DNA of 64,000 nt from Xylocopilactobacillus apis (GTDB taxonomy: Bacteria; Bacillota; Bacilli; Lactobacillales; Lactobacillaceae): contig NZ_AP026801.1 of assembly GCF_033095965.1 (NCBI RefSeq), positions 744,001-808,000 on the forward strand, given 5' to 3'. Positions 10,179-19,407 of the stretch are shown in pieces (positions within the stretch are counted from its first letter, which is position 1; each line of letters begins with the position of its first letter). The notes under the pieces are model-generated. The model saw only the letters and a list, made by a program, of their open reading frames with translations. It was not told the DNA's origin and made no database searches. A program made the translations under genes and the position numbers.

Positions 10179-11866
10179 TAAACACTAATAATCATTGGAA
10201 TGACAATTGGCTTTCTTTCTGTTTTATCATATAAATAATCTTGTAAAGCATCGATAATTGCTTCGTTGAGCATGGATTCATTTACATGCTGCTGTTCACG
10301 GAAGCACTGCTTAATAGCATGATAAACTTGTTTTTGAGCTTGATTGATTAAGTCACCAGATTCTCTCATGTAGATAAACCCACGTGATAGAATATCTGGG
10401 CCTGATAGAATTTGACCAGTTTTCATCTTAACAGTTGCACATGCTGCGACTAATCCGTCTTCACTTAACAATTGTCTTTCATGAATAACAGCATTTCCAA
10501 TATCCCCAATTCCGTTACCGTCTACGAAAGCATCACTAGCTGGGAAGTGATCAACAACTTCTGCTTTTTCATGGTTAACTTCTAGAACATCACCATTTTC
10601 CATAATAAAACAATTTTCTTTTGGTACATCACATAACTGAGCTAATTCAGTATGAATTTTCAACATTCGGTATTCACCGTGAATCGGCATGAAAAATTTA
10701 GGCTTCATTAATCGAAGCATTAGCTTTTGTTCTTCTTGACCACCGTGTCCGGAAGTGTGAACATTGTTTACTTTCCCGTGAATGACGTTAGCTCCTGCCT
10801 CTTCCAATCCATTAATAACATGATTAACACTAGCAGTGTTACCTGGAATTGGTGAAGAAGAGAAGATGACGGTATCTCCAGGGACTATTGAAATTTGTTT
10901 ATGAGTTCCATTAGCAATTCTAGAAAGAGCAGCCATCGGCTCTCCTTGAGATCCCGTACAAAGAATCATCAATTTATCGCCAGAAACTTTATTAACGTCT
11001 TTTGGCTCAATTAAAGTATCTTTAGGGTAATCTAGATAGCCTAATTCTATTCCGTTTTTGATTGCGGCTTCCATACTACGACCGAAAACTGCAATTTTTC
11101 TTCCTTGCTCAATCGCTACGTCAGATGCTTGTTTAATTCTTGAAATATTAGAAGCAAAACTAGCGAAAATGATTCTTCCTTCAATTGCACCCATAATGTT
11201 TCTAATGGATGTTCCAACAAAACGTTCAGACTTGGTAAAAGTTGGAATTTCTGCATTTGTAGAATCAGACATTAAAAGTAGAACACCATCAGATCCAAGT
11301 TTGGCCATTCTTTGTAAATTTGGGGCAGGTTGACCATCAACGGGAGTTAAGTCAAACTTGAAGTCACCAGTTTGAACAATGATTCCTTCAGGAGTATGGA
11401 CAGCAACCCCTAAAGTATCAGGGATCGAGTGAGTTGTCCTAAAGAAAGTAACTGACATTTCTCCAAAATCTAAAACAGAATCTTCATTAATTTCATTTAA
11501 CTGGCAATCTTTAGTTAATCCATTTTCTTCTAGTTTACTTTGAATTAAAGCTAAAGCTAAAGGACCTGCATAAATATCAATACCAGGAAGCTGTCTCAAT
11601 AGAAAAGGGATACCGCCAATATGGTCTTCATGTCCGTGAGTGATTACAAGTCCTAAAATCTTATCGCGATTTTTAATAAGGTGTTGGTAATCGGAAATTA
11701 CATAATCAATCCCTAGTAAATCGTCTTCTGGAAATTTAATACCACAATCGATAACTACAATTTTATCGTTGTACTCAATACAGTACATGTTCTTTCCAAT
11801 TTCGCCTAGACCGCCAATTGCCGCAACTCGAACATTTTTTGTTTTTTTTGATTTCGTAGGCATCAT
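10178..11866 (-). CDS. rnjA: Ribonuclease J (RNase J1 type)
   Basis: 562 aa metallo-beta-lactamase/beta-CASP RNase with 5'-3' exo- and endonuclease activity in mRNA decay and rRNA maturation. Zn ligands HGHEDH lie at residues 77-82. Further motifs are TTHSIPDTLGV (His), GDFKFD, SDSTNAE and the beta-CASP signature TSGHGGQEEQ near 368. The C-terminal domain ends in IPMIISV. The gene overlaps rpoY by 4 bp, the gene order that identifies the J1 paralogue in Firmicutes. The start is either of two adjacent ATGs. Confidence 0.96.
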   Translation of the reverse strand: MMPTKSKKTKNVRVAAIGGLGEIGKNMYCIEYNDKIVVIDCGIKFPEDDLLGIDYVISDYQHLIKNRDKILGLVITHGHEDHIGGIPFLLRQLPGIDIYAGPLALALIQSKLEENGLTKDCQLNEINEDSVLDFGEMSVTFFRTTHSIPDTLGVAVHTPEGIIVQTGDFKFDLTPVDGQPAPNLQRMAKLGSDGVLLLMSDSTNAEIPTFTKSERFVGTSIRNIMGAIEGRIIFASFASNISRIKQASDVAIEQGRKIAVFGRSMEAAIKNGIELGYLDYPKDTLIEPKDVNKVSGDKLMILCTGSQGEPMAALSRIANGTHKQISIVPGDTVIFSSSPIPGNTASVNHVINGLEEAGANVIHGKVNNVHTSGHGGQEEQKLMLRLMKPKFFMPIHGEYRMLKIHTELAQLCDVPKENCFIMENGDVLEVNHEKAEVVDHFPASDAFVDGNGIGDIGNAVIHERQLLSEDGLVAACATVKMKTGQILSGPDILSRGFIYMRESGDLINQAQKQVYHAIKQCFREQQHVNESMLNEAIIDALQDYLYDKTERKPIVIPMIISV

Positions 11867-12081
11867 AAGTCCTTTATGATTGAGAAATCAGGGTTGTGTT
11901 CCTTCTCATAGTTTAAATATTCATCATTTAACTCTGTAACATATTCAATACCGTAGTTAAATTTATCTGTTATTTTTTTCTTTAAATCCGGAATGCTTTC
12001 AGCTTCCGCATATAGACACTTTGTACTTTCCCGACGGGGAGCACTTTCAGAGTCTTCTTGATAATAAACTTTATAAATCAT
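11863..12081 (-). CDS. rpoY: RNA polymerase epsilon subunit RpoY (DUF1447)
   Basis: 72 aa. Matches the small auxiliary RNA polymerase subunit of Firmicutes: begins MIYKVYYQE, with the family pattern PRRESTKCLYAEAES and the end region NDEYLNYEKEHNPDF. RpoY binds near the downstream DNA channel. Translationally coupled to rnjA (ATGA-type overlap) and preceded by a good RBS (GGAGG at about 12085-12089). Confidence 0.93.
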   Translation of the reverse strand: MIYKVYYQEDSESAPRRESTKCLYAEAESIPDLKKKITDKFNYGIEYVTELNDEYLNYEKEHNPDFSIIKDL

Positions 12082-12092
12082 ATTCCTCCAAT

Positions 12093-12647
12093 TTATTCAA
12101 TAATTATTGTATTTTCAGGTAATTTAAAAGGAGATTCTTTATCAATGTGATCATAAAAAAGAGTCCCATTCAAATGGTCAATTTCATGCTGAACGACAAT
12201 TGCTGGATAATTTTCCAATTTAATTTCATGGCGTTCACCATTAACATCATAATATTCAAGGGTAATCCGGTCAGTTCTAATAACAAGACCTGCTACATTG
12301 CGATCGACAGAAAGACAGCCCTCACCTTCGTTGAGTGCTGCGCGTTTCACTGATTCTCTTAATATCCTTGGGTTATAAAGTACATCTTTAAAAACAATTG
12401 ATCCATCATTGTCGGGCACTAAAACTGCCGCAACTCTTTTTGAAACATCAATTTGAGGAGCTGCTAAACCAACGCCGGCTCTAAGATGATACTTTTCAGC
12501 CAATTTTTCGTCTTGACTGACTTCGAGATATTTCATCATTTTTTTTCCAAGATCACGATCTTCTTGGGAAAGAGGAAATGAGACTTTTTTTGCTGTCGCT
12601 CTTAATGTTGGATTTCCTTCACGAATAATATCCTTCATTAAAATCAT
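12093..12647 (-). CDS. def: Peptide deformylase (type 2)
   Basis: 184 aa. Removes the formyl group from nascent N-terminal Met. Three metal-site motifs: GVGLAAPQ at 58-65, EGCLSV with Cys111, and QHEIDHLNG with His154, Glu155 and His158. The insert between motifs 1 and 2 and the length fit the type 2 enzymes of Gram-positives. The first ATG (12647) has AAAGGAAG 6-7 nt upstream, so it is preferred over the Met at codon 4. 11 bp upstream of rpoY on the same strand. Confidence 0.95.
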   Translation of the reverse strand: MILMKDIIREGNPTLRATAKKVSFPLSQEDRDLGKKMMKYLEVSQDEKLAEKYHLRAGVGLAAPQIDVSKRVAAVLVPDNDGSIVFKDVLYNPRILRESVKRAALNEGEGCLSVDRNVAGLVIRTDRITLEYYDVNGERHEIKLENYPAIVVQHEIDHLNGTLFYDHIDKESPFKLPENTIIIE

Positions 12648-12748
12648 GACAATCTTCCTTTGGTTAAAATTTACTTAATAATAACATAGATAATTCACTT
12701 TGGCATCGATAACGTTAACTATTATTTTATTTTTTATAATTTTATAAC

Positions 12749-13417
12749 CTATTTTGCCGTACTATTTCCAGCTGAATATTTTTGATGGCTGCGATAAGTA
12801 AAAAGTTTAAGGCTATTGTCTTCATACGTTGCGAGATAAATATCACTAGCTTGAAAGCCTCTCTTTTTTATTTCTTGTTTTAGCCAATCTTCATCTTTAT
12901 TTATGGATTCTAGTGACTCTATTAAAATTTGACCGTCCGTAATTAAAGGTGCGTTAATCATTGATTCACCTTCTTGAATTATTGTAAGCTGACCATTTTG
13001 TTCAAGAACCGCTTTTTTTACTTTTTTTAAGTCTTCAATTCCATCAGTTCTTAATTGGAACATAAGAGTACTAGCGGTCATTCCCCGGTTGGTAAGAGCA
13101 TCAACATTTATTTTTCCATTTGAAATAACGGTAAGCGGTGATCCTTCGACAAGCTTTTTGACTACTCGTGTATGATTAGTTAGAAATCTTATTAACAAAA
13201 CAACAATAGTCCAAATTACTAATACTAAGAAAAATTGAAGGGGAGTAATAGCTTCGTTGTAAATAATACCACCAACAATTCCCCCTAAAACATAATTTTG
13301 CATTTGGTCAATTACGTTTGTTGGTGCTAGATTTCCTTTTCCTGATAGATTGATTTGAGCAATTATACAAATAAAACCTAATACAAATTTAATTGCAACT
13401 TCACTATAATTAATCAT
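12749..13417 (-). CDS. DUF421 membrane protein (YetF-like)
   Basis: 222 aa. Three N-terminal membrane helices (about residues 7-90) are followed by a soluble alpha/beta domain starting near VVKKLVEGSPLTVISNGK, the typical DUF421/YetF architecture. The pattern RGMTASTLMFQLRTDGI is the conserved DUF421 core. Downstream partner of the DUF3290 gene (10 bp). Function is unestablished. Confidence 0.88.
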   Translation of the reverse strand: MINYSEVAIKFVLGFICIIAQINLSGKGNLAPTNVIDQMQNYVLGGIVGGIIYNEAITPLQFFLVLVIWTIVVLLIRFLTNHTRVVKKLVEGSPLTVISNGKINVDALTNRGMTASTLMFQLRTDGIEDLKKVKKAVLEQNGQLTIIQEGESMINAPLITDGQILIESLESINKDEDWLKQEIKKRGFQASDIYLATYEDNSLKLFTYRSHQKYSAGNSTAK

Positions 13418-13427
13418 TGTAGACTCC

Positions 13428-13871
13428 TTACTTTATAAAATTGATGTCTTTATTTACAAGTGCGGCTTTGACTAGCTGATAACTGGAAAAATCACTATTA
13501 AAAAGAACTTGATAATAGTCTTTTTTGATTTTTACCACCATTTGGTTCGTAAGGGTCGTTTGATTACAAGATATCTCGCTAGTTTTAACCTTTTTATCTT
13601 TACTTAGATTTCGTAAAAAAGAAGTCATTTGAGATGCTTGATTGGTACTGCTTTGTGACTGCTGATAGTTAGTGAATTGAATTCCCAACAACAAAATGCC
13701 GCAAAGGACAAAAATTATAATTAAATCACGGTATTTATTATCATCGCGATGATGCGCAAATTGAAAAGCTAAAGCAACCAAGATAACCCCAAAAATAGCT
13801 GCTACAATAAATTTCATATTTTGCGAACTGTTAATTTGTTTTACTAAATAGTCATAAGTATAGAAGTTCAT
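13428..13871 (-). CDS. DUF3290 family membrane protein
   Basis: 147 aa. Two membrane helices (about residues 19-37 and 48-66) flank a short basic HHRDDNKYRD segment, followed by an external or cytoplasmic beta-rich domain. This arrangement and adjacency to a DUF421 gene define DUF3290 proteins in lactobacilli. RBS GGGAGG precedes the ATG at 13871. Function unknown. Confidence 0.86.
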   Translation of the reverse strand: MNFYTYDYLVKQINSSQNMKFIVAAIFGVILVALAFQFAHHRDDNKYRDLIIIFVLCGILLLGIQFTNYQQSQSSTNQASQMTSFLRNLSKDKKVKTSEISCNQTTLTNQMVVKIKKDYYQVLFNSDFSSYQLVKAALVNKDINFIK

Positions 13872-13944
13872 ATTATCCTCCCTTAATCTTTCGTTTATAA
13901 TTATACTTGGAATTTTTAAGTTGGGTTATAAAAAATGAAAAATA

Positions 13945-13973
13945 TTGACAGTTCTTCTTTTTTTAGATAGAAT
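13945..13973 (+). promoter_or_regulatory. Promoter of tRNA-Gln
   Basis: TTGACA (13945-13950), 17-bp spacer, TAGAAT (13968-13973). The predicted start at about 13980 is 7 nt before the tRNA. Confidence 0.85.
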
Positions 13974-13986
13974 TTTATATTGTTCA

Positions 13987-14058
13987 TGGGTAGTAGCCAA
14001 GCGGTAAGGCAGTGGACTCTGAATCCATAATGCGTAGGTTCGAATCCTATCTACCCAA
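13987..14058 (+). tRNA. tRNA-Gln (anticodon CTG)
   Basis: Cloverleaf with acceptor TGGGTAG/CTACCCA (U1-A72, typical of Gln tRNAs), anticodon stem GTGGA/TCCAT and loop CTCTGAA with anticodon CTG, and the T-loop GTTCGAAT. No encoded CCA. A hairpin terminator follows at 14078. Confidence 0.93.
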
Positions 14059-14077
14059 TGTCAGGAAATTAAAAATG

Positions 14078-14107
14078 CCATCGTTGAATTCAGCGATGGT
14101 TTTTTTG
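14078..14107 (+). terminator. Terminator of tRNA-Gln
   Basis: CCATCG (14078-14083) pairs with CGATGG (14094-14099), enclosing TGAATTCA, then an uninterrupted T tract. Confidence 0.85.
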
Positions 14108-14134
14108 TTTTCAAAAATCAATGGGGGTATCAAA

Positions 14135-14929
14135 TTGAAAAAAAGTAGTAGTTGGTACAAAGTATTTATTATTTTGGGTGCGTATCTTTTGTTTCGCTTT
14201 TTCATAAAAGTTGCTGAAAATTTTGGCTTATTTTCAAAATTACATATTCATAGTTTTGTTTGGCTGCAGACGATACTAGAAATTTTGATTATTGTTTATA
14301 TGATTTTGATAAACCATTATTTTATAAGACAAATGATTAGTTATGATATAAAAATTAAAAACTCTTTTTTAGTTCTTTTACCAGTAGTTTTATTGTTATT
14401 GATGTTTATGGCTTCGATTTCGGAAAGCGGAAGTGATCAGACATATGCTTACGTTTTGCCGCTTCCGTTGGCAGCAGGTTTTTTTGAAGAGTACTTGTGT
14501 CGAGGCTTGCTCCTTCCTCAAATATTAAAATCAATAAATGGGATCAAAAAAGTTGAAAGTAAAAATGTTTATTTAGCAGTATTCTTCTCTTCTTTAATAT
14601 TTGCTTGCCTTCACTTTTTTAACTTAGCATCACAAGATCTTGTAACTACTTGTCTGCAAGTATGGTTTGCATTGTGCGCAGGAGTATTCTTTTCAAGTCT
14701 TTATGTCAGTTCTGAATCAATTATTCCTTCATTTCTATTTCACTTTTTATATGATTATTTATCTATGTATACGAATGGACCCGCGCAGCAAAAAGTTTCT
14801 GTAAATTACCAGACCATTTTATCAATTTCCATTTCAACTATTTTTTTCCTTGGATACAGTTGGCTTTTGATTAACAAAAATAAATTAAAAAAGAGAAGCG
14901 ATTGGCTTAGCAATTTAATTAATAATTAA
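14135..14929 (+). CDS. CPBP family intramembrane glutamic endopeptidase
   Basis: About 264 aa from a TTG at 14135, chosen because a GGGGG RBS lies 7-8 nt upstream. The longer open frame runs back through the tRNA and is not coding. Seven or so hydrophobic helices. CPBP/Abi motifs: EEYLCRG (EExxxR), FACLHFFN (second His) and FLFHFLYDY (HxxxD). Such proteases process prenylated or bacteriocin-related substrates and occur beside bacteriocin immunity genes, but no bacteriocin gene is visible here. Confidence 0.88.
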   Translation: MKKSSSWYKVFIILGAYLLFRFFIKVAENFGLFSKLHIHSFVWLQTILEILIIVYMILINHYFIRQMISYDIKIKNSFLVLLPVVLLLLMFMASISESGSDQTYAYVLPLPLAAGFFEEYLCRGLLLPQILKSINGIKKVESKNVYLAVFFSSLIFACLHFFNLASQDLVTTCLQVWFALCAGVFFSSLYVSSESIIPSFLFHFLYDYLSMYTNGPAQQKVSVNYQTILSISISTIFFLGYSWLLINKNKLKKRSDWLSNLINN

Positions 14930-15008
14930 ATTTCAAACATGAATGCATTGTAAGCGCATTTTTGGTAAAGTAGTAATATTAATTATTTTTTAGAATTGGG
15001 AGATTGTA

Positions 15009-18000
15009 ATGAAAAAATATAGTGTTGGTCTAGATATAGGAATTGGTTCAGTAGGATGGGCAGTAATCGATGATGACTATCAGGTTTTAAAAGCCAGAGG
15101 TAAAAATTTGATGGGAGCAAATCTGTTCAATTCTGCTGAAACAGCAGCTGACCGTCGTGTGTATAGAACTACAAGACGTCGACTTTCTAGAAGAAGATGG
15201 CGAATCAATCTCCTGAATGAAATTTTTGCGCCAGAACTTGCATTAGTAGATGAGAATTTTCTTAAGCGTTTAAAATATACTTGGGTACATCCTTTAGATG
15301 AAAAAAATCGTAGTTATTTTTATGGAGGTGCGGTTTTTGGAGATTCACAAGGTGATAAAGATTTTTATAAAGAATATCCGACAATTTACCATTTGCGTAA
15401 AAAGTTAGCTGAAGATGATAATAAGCACGACCTTAGAGAGGTTTATTTAGCGATTCATCATTTAATTAAATATCGTGGTCATTTTTTAATTGAAGGAAAA
15501 ATAAATCCTGAAAATACTTTTGATATTAACGAGTTAGTTGATTATTTAAAAGAATTTAACGAAATTTTTTATAGTGATAGTCCGATATTTGAAATTAAAG
15601 ATTCAAGTTTAATTAACCAAGGGTTATTAGATTTTGATAAATCCAAAACAGAGAGAGTAGAAAATGCTATTAAGGGCTTTGAGGTTGAAAAAGGTGACTT
15701 GCCAATCTTAAAAGCTATTTTGATGGCAATTGTTGGTAATACGGTTGATTTAATAAAGATTTTTGATAAATCACAAGAAGTTGAAAAAGAAGAACAGAAG
15801 AACTATAAATTCAAGTTTTCAGATGAAAACTTAGATGAAACTCTTGGAAATTTAGCATCAATTTTGTCTGAAGATGAGTTTCAATTTGTTAACAATTTAC
15901 ATAACGCATATGACGGTTTGACACTTCGTTCGATTTTACAAGAACATAAATCAATTTCCGAAGCAATGGTTCAACGTTATGAAGATCATAAAAGAAATCT
16001 GAAACTTTTAAAAACTAAGTTTCGTAATCCTAAAACAAAGGAAGCATTTGATGAAGCGTATCGTAAAGTTTTGTCACATGATGAGAAACTTCAAGAACCT
16101 GGCAGAAAATACTTTCGAGATGTAATTGTTGATAAAATTGCGGAAGAATTTAGTAATGAGCCAGAATTTGATTCTATCAGCGGTGTTATAACTAATAATA
16201 AAAGTCGTGAACAAGATGTTCAGCAATCTATTGTTGAGTTAACGGCGATTGTTAAAAAAAGGGTCGATAAACTTGATCCTTTGGCAATAGAAGATTATCA
16301 ACTTGTACAAATGCTGAATGATATAAATTTAGGGAATTTCTTGTTGACACAGCGTAATAAAAGCAACGGAGTTATTCCGCATCAGCTGCATGAGAATGAA
16401 TTAAGAAAAATTATTGAAAAACAGAGTAAATATTACCCGTTTTTAAACTCTACTTATCAAAAAGAAGAGAAAACCGAAAATAAAATTGTTGGTCTTTTAA
16501 CTTTTAGAGTTCCTTATTATGTTGGTCCACTTGTAGAAAAAGAAAAAGTTCAAGGTGATAGTACGAATCATTGGATGAAGCGAAAACGTGAAGGTGTTAT
16601 AACACCTTGGAATCTGGATGATATGGTTGATACAGATGAATCTGCCAAACAGTTTATTAAAAGGATGACAATTAAGGATACTTATTTAATTCATGAGGAT
16701 ACAATCCCGCAAAATTCAATGATTTATCAAAAATACACGGTTCTTCAGGAGTTAAATAATGTTCGCTATGTACTAAAGGGTGAAACAAGGCGTTGTCGGC
16801 TACCTGTTAAATTAAAACAGAAAATTTTTAATAATGTCTTTAAAGAACATTCCAACGTAACCAAAAGAATGGTCGAAGATTATATTTTAAGTAACGAAGG
16901 TTTAAATGCAGAAATTGTTGGATTAGCTAGCAAGACTAAGTTTAATAATTCACTGAAGACTTATAACTATTTTGTTAGTGTGTTTGGAAGAGATTTTGTC
17001 GAAGATCCAAAACATGAAGAATTACTTGAAGACATCGTTGAAATTCAAACCATTTTTGAAGATAAGAAACTTATAAAGAGGCAATTATCCAAACACGAAG
17101 AATTATCTGAAGAGCAAATTAAGAAGCTTAGCAATAAACATTACACAGGCTGGGGAAGACTCTCAAAGAAATTTTTAACTGCAAAAAAGATTTATGTTAA
17201 ATTGCCGGAAAATGCCACATCTAGCAATTACAGCATTTTAGACCTTTTATATTTAACAGGCCTTAATTTAATGGAAATTATCAATGATCCTGTATACAAA
17301 GTAAATGATTGGATTTCTAAAGAGAATCAAAGTGTTGAAGAAAAAAACAATATTTATCAAGCAATTAGTGATTTAGCAGGGGCTCCAAATATTAAAAGAG
17401 GCATCAGACAATCTTTTAGGATTCTAGATGATATTAAAAAAGCGATGGGCGGAGTGGCTCCTAGTAATGTTTTTTTGGAATTTGCAAGAGAAACTCAAGC
17501 TTCTAAAACAACGAATTCTCGAATCAATCGGTTAAAACAGCTTTATAGTAATAAAGAAATTAAAGCCGAATTTGCAGAAATTTCAAAACAATTATCTGAA
17601 GAAAATAAAGAAACAATCAAAGATGATCGTCTTTATTTATATTATCTTCAACTTGGAAAAGATATGTATACTGGTAAACCAATTCCAATTGAAGATATCT
17701 CTTCTAACTATGATATCGATCATATTGTTCCTCAAGCCTATACCAAAAATAACTCACTTGATAATCGAGTTTTAGTTAATAGAGCTGATAATGCAAGAAA
17801 AAGCGATTCTCCAACTTACGTACCAGAATTAATTGAAAGAATGCGTCCATTTTGGTTACACCTTTTGAACCTTGGATTGATTAGTAAGGATAAGTTTAAT
17901 TCGTTGACTCGAAAAGGGGATTTTGATGAAACTCAAAAGAAAAGATTTATTGCTAGATCTTTGGTTGAGACAAGACAAATTATTAAAAACGTTGCTGCTT

Positions 18001-19256
18001 TAATTGAAGATTATTTTGGAGAAGATACAAAAGCGGTGGCAATTAGAGCTAGCTTAACTGGTGATATGAGAAGATATACTCATAAATTAAAGAATCGTGA
18101 TATTAACGATTATCATCATGCTCATGATGCTTTAATGATTGCAACGGTCGGGAAGTATATTCAACGGCGAGGTTTTGATGCTAACGGCGATTTTACTTAT
18201 GATGCTTTTAATCGGTATACCAAAAAATGGCTCAAAGAAAAACGTGAAGAAGGTAAGGATAATGATCGCATTGATCCTTATGGTTTTGTAGTTGGAAGTA
18301 TGAGAAGTCAGTCTTTAATTCAGCAAACTAATCGAGAAACCGGTGAAATTGTCTGGACCGAAGAAAATTATCAATATTTATTAAAACAGCTCGAAGAAAG
18401 AAATATATTATTTACTCGTCGAACTGAAGATTCAAAAGGACAGTTATATAAGGAGACTCGTTTTCCAAGTAAGCTTCATGATCCAAAAACTAAAGGGAAG
18501 CAGCCATTTAATGATAAACAATCTGTTGAGTTGTACGGTGGATTTGATTCCATTCAACTAGCTTATTCGATTCTCGTTTACTATAAAAAAGAATTTCGTT
18601 TAATGGGCGTTAGAAGGATTTGGGTTGATGCAATGAAGAAAGACCCAGAATTTTTAGAACGAAAAGTTGAAGAGATTGCACCTGGAGCTAAAATTATTTT
18701 AAGCCATATTCCAAGTGAACAAGAGATTATTAAAGATGGGGCCCGGATGACCATTGGTTCAGCCACCGAACTCCATAATGCTCAACAATTGTATCTTGCA
18801 CATGATTTATATAATAATTTAACGATAGTTTTAAAGGCAGATAACGAAGAACAAGCAGATGCAAGATTAGAGAGAGTTACTACAAAAACTGCTTCTGATA
18901 TTTTAAACCAGGCTTTTGATGCAATCACTCAAGCAATGAAAGAGTATTTTCCGATGCATAAAAATTATTTAAAACAGATGTTGGAGTATCGTGATAAGTT
19001 TATTGAAAGTAAATTTGAAGATCAAAGAGACTTATTACAAGGAATCTTAAGTGGACTTCATGCTGATGCAACTTATAAAAAAATAGACTTTAGTTCTAGC
19101 TTTGGCAGGTTCCAGAGAAAGATTAATCTTTCATATGGATTAACATTAGGACATAATTTTAGCATTAACGATGTTTTTCTTTTCAATTCGCCTTCAGGAA
19201 TTTTTCAAAGAAAAGTACAAATTAAAAATTTGCCATCAATTCGAGATTTAGAATAA
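15009..19256 (+). CDS. cas9: CRISPR-associated endonuclease Cas9 (type II-A)
   Basis: 1415 aa. crRNA/tracrRNA-guided double-strand DNA cutter. RuvC-I: YSVGLDIGIGSVGWAV with Asp9. Arg-rich bridge helix: RRVYRTTRRRLSRRRWR near 55-72. RuvC-II: VFLEFARE with Glu824. HNH: YDIDHIVPQAY with Asp904 and His905, followed by the Asn in DNRVLVN. RuvC-III: DYHHAHDA with His1036/Asp1040. All catalytic residues are present, so it should be active. RBS GGGAG precedes the ATG. The C-terminal PAM-interacting domain is complete, but the PAM cannot be predicted by eye. Overall order and size match SpCas9-like II-A enzymes of lactobacilli. Confidence 0.98.
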   Translation: MKKYSVGLDIGIGSVGWAVIDDDYQVLKARGKNLMGANLFNSAETAADRRVYRTTRRRLSRRRWRINLLNEIFAPELALVDENFLKRLKYTWVHPLDEKNRSYFYGGAVFGDSQGDKDFYKEYPTIYHLRKKLAEDDNKHDLREVYLAIHHLIKYRGHFLIEGKINPENTFDINELVDYLKEFNEIFYSDSPIFEIKDSSLINQGLLDFDKSKTERVENAIKGFEVEKGDLPILKAILMAIVGNTVDLIKIFDKSQEVEKEEQKNYKFKFSDENLDETLGNLASILSEDEFQFVNNLHNAYDGLTLRSILQEHKSISEAMVQRYEDHKRNLKLLKTKFRNPKTKEAFDEAYRKVLSHDEKLQEPGRKYFRDVIVDKIAEEFSNEPEFDSISGVITNNKSREQDVQQSIVELTAIVKKRVDKLDPLAIEDYQLVQMLNDINLGNFLLTQRNKSNGVIPHQLHENELRKIIEKQSKYYPFLNSTYQKEEKTENKIVGLLTFRVPYYVGPLVEKEKVQGDSTNHWMKRKREGVITPWNLDDMVDTDESAKQFIKRMTIKDTYLIHEDTIPQNSMIYQKYTVLQELNNVRYVLKGETRRCRLPVKLKQKIFNNVFKEHSNVTKRMVEDYILSNEGLNAEIVGLASKTKFNNSLKTYNYFVSVFGRDFVEDPKHEELLEDIVEIQTIFEDKKLIKRQLSKHEELSEEQIKKLSNKHYTGWGRLSKKFLTAKKIYVKLPENATSSNYSILDLLYLTGLNLMEIINDPVYKVNDWISKENQSVEEKNNIYQAISDLAGAPNIKRGIRQSFRILDDIKKAMGGVAPSNVFLEFARETQASKTTNSRINRLKQLYSNKEIKAEFAEISKQLSEENKETIKDDRLYLYYLQLGKDMYTGKPIPIEDISSNYDIDHIVPQAYTKNNSLDNRVLVNRADNARKSDSPTYVPELIERMRPFWLHLLNLGLISKDKFNSLTRKGDFDETQKKRFIARSLVETRQIIKNVAALIEDYFGEDTKAVAIRASLTGDMRRYTHKLKNRDINDYHHAHDALMIATVGKYIQRRGFDANGDFTYDAFNRYTKKWLKEKREEGKDNDRIDPYGFVVGSMRSQSLIQQTNRETGEIVWTEENYQYLLKQLEERNILFTRRTEDSKGQLYKETRFPSKLHDPKTKGKQPFNDKQSVELYGGFDSIQLAYSILVYYKKEFRLMGVRRIWVDAMKKDPEFLERKVEEIAPGAKIILSHIPSEQEIIKDGARMTIGSATELHNAQQLYLAHDLYNNLTIVLKADNEEQADARLERVTTKTASDILNQAFDAITQAMKEYFPMHKNYLKQMLEYRDKFIESKFEDQRDLLQGILSGLHADATYKKIDFSSSFGRFQRKINLSYGLTLGHNFSINDVFLFNSPSGIFQRKVQIKNLPSIRDLE

Positions 19257-19266
19257 AAATGAGCAT

Positions 19267-19372
19267 AAAAAAAGTCCCTCTCGGGACAGTACATAAACTC
19301 TCAGATAAACTGATTGTTTTACTTCAATTCACTATGTCAGTTCAACGAGGTAGACCATGTAGATTTACCTAC
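19267..19372 (-). ncRNA. tracrRNA (antisense, between cas9 and cas1)
   Basis: Plus-strand bases 19331-19345 are identical to repeat positions 9-23, so a minus-strand RNA is a perfect 15-bp anti-repeat there. The next bases give the SpCas9-like layout: upper stem, bulge (GA in crRNA against GAAU in tracrRNA), then a 6-bp lower stem GCUUCA/UGAAGU. Downstream is a small nexus-like hairpin UCAG/CUGA (19313-19301). A terminator hairpin GUCCC-GAGA-GGGAC then runs into U7 (19267). The 5' anti-repeat continues through GGUCUA pairing with UAGACC, with a 2-nt bulge. Length about 106 nt from the predicted start. Confidence 0.9.
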
Positions 19373-19378
19373 AAAGAT

Positions 19379-19407
19379 AATATACATTATTAGATAGGAT
19401 TTGTAAA
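19379..19407 (-). promoter_or_regulatory. Predicted tracrRNA promoter
   Basis: Minus strand TTTACA (19407-19402), 17-bp spacer, TATATT (19384-19379). The -35 box touches the cas1 start codon (ATG 19407) on the other strand. Confidence 0.7.

Noticed and set aside
14012-14134. Upstream extension of the CPBP protease frame
   Set aside because: It runs through tRNA-Gln and its terminator; a TTG with a strong RBS at 14135 is the sensible start.
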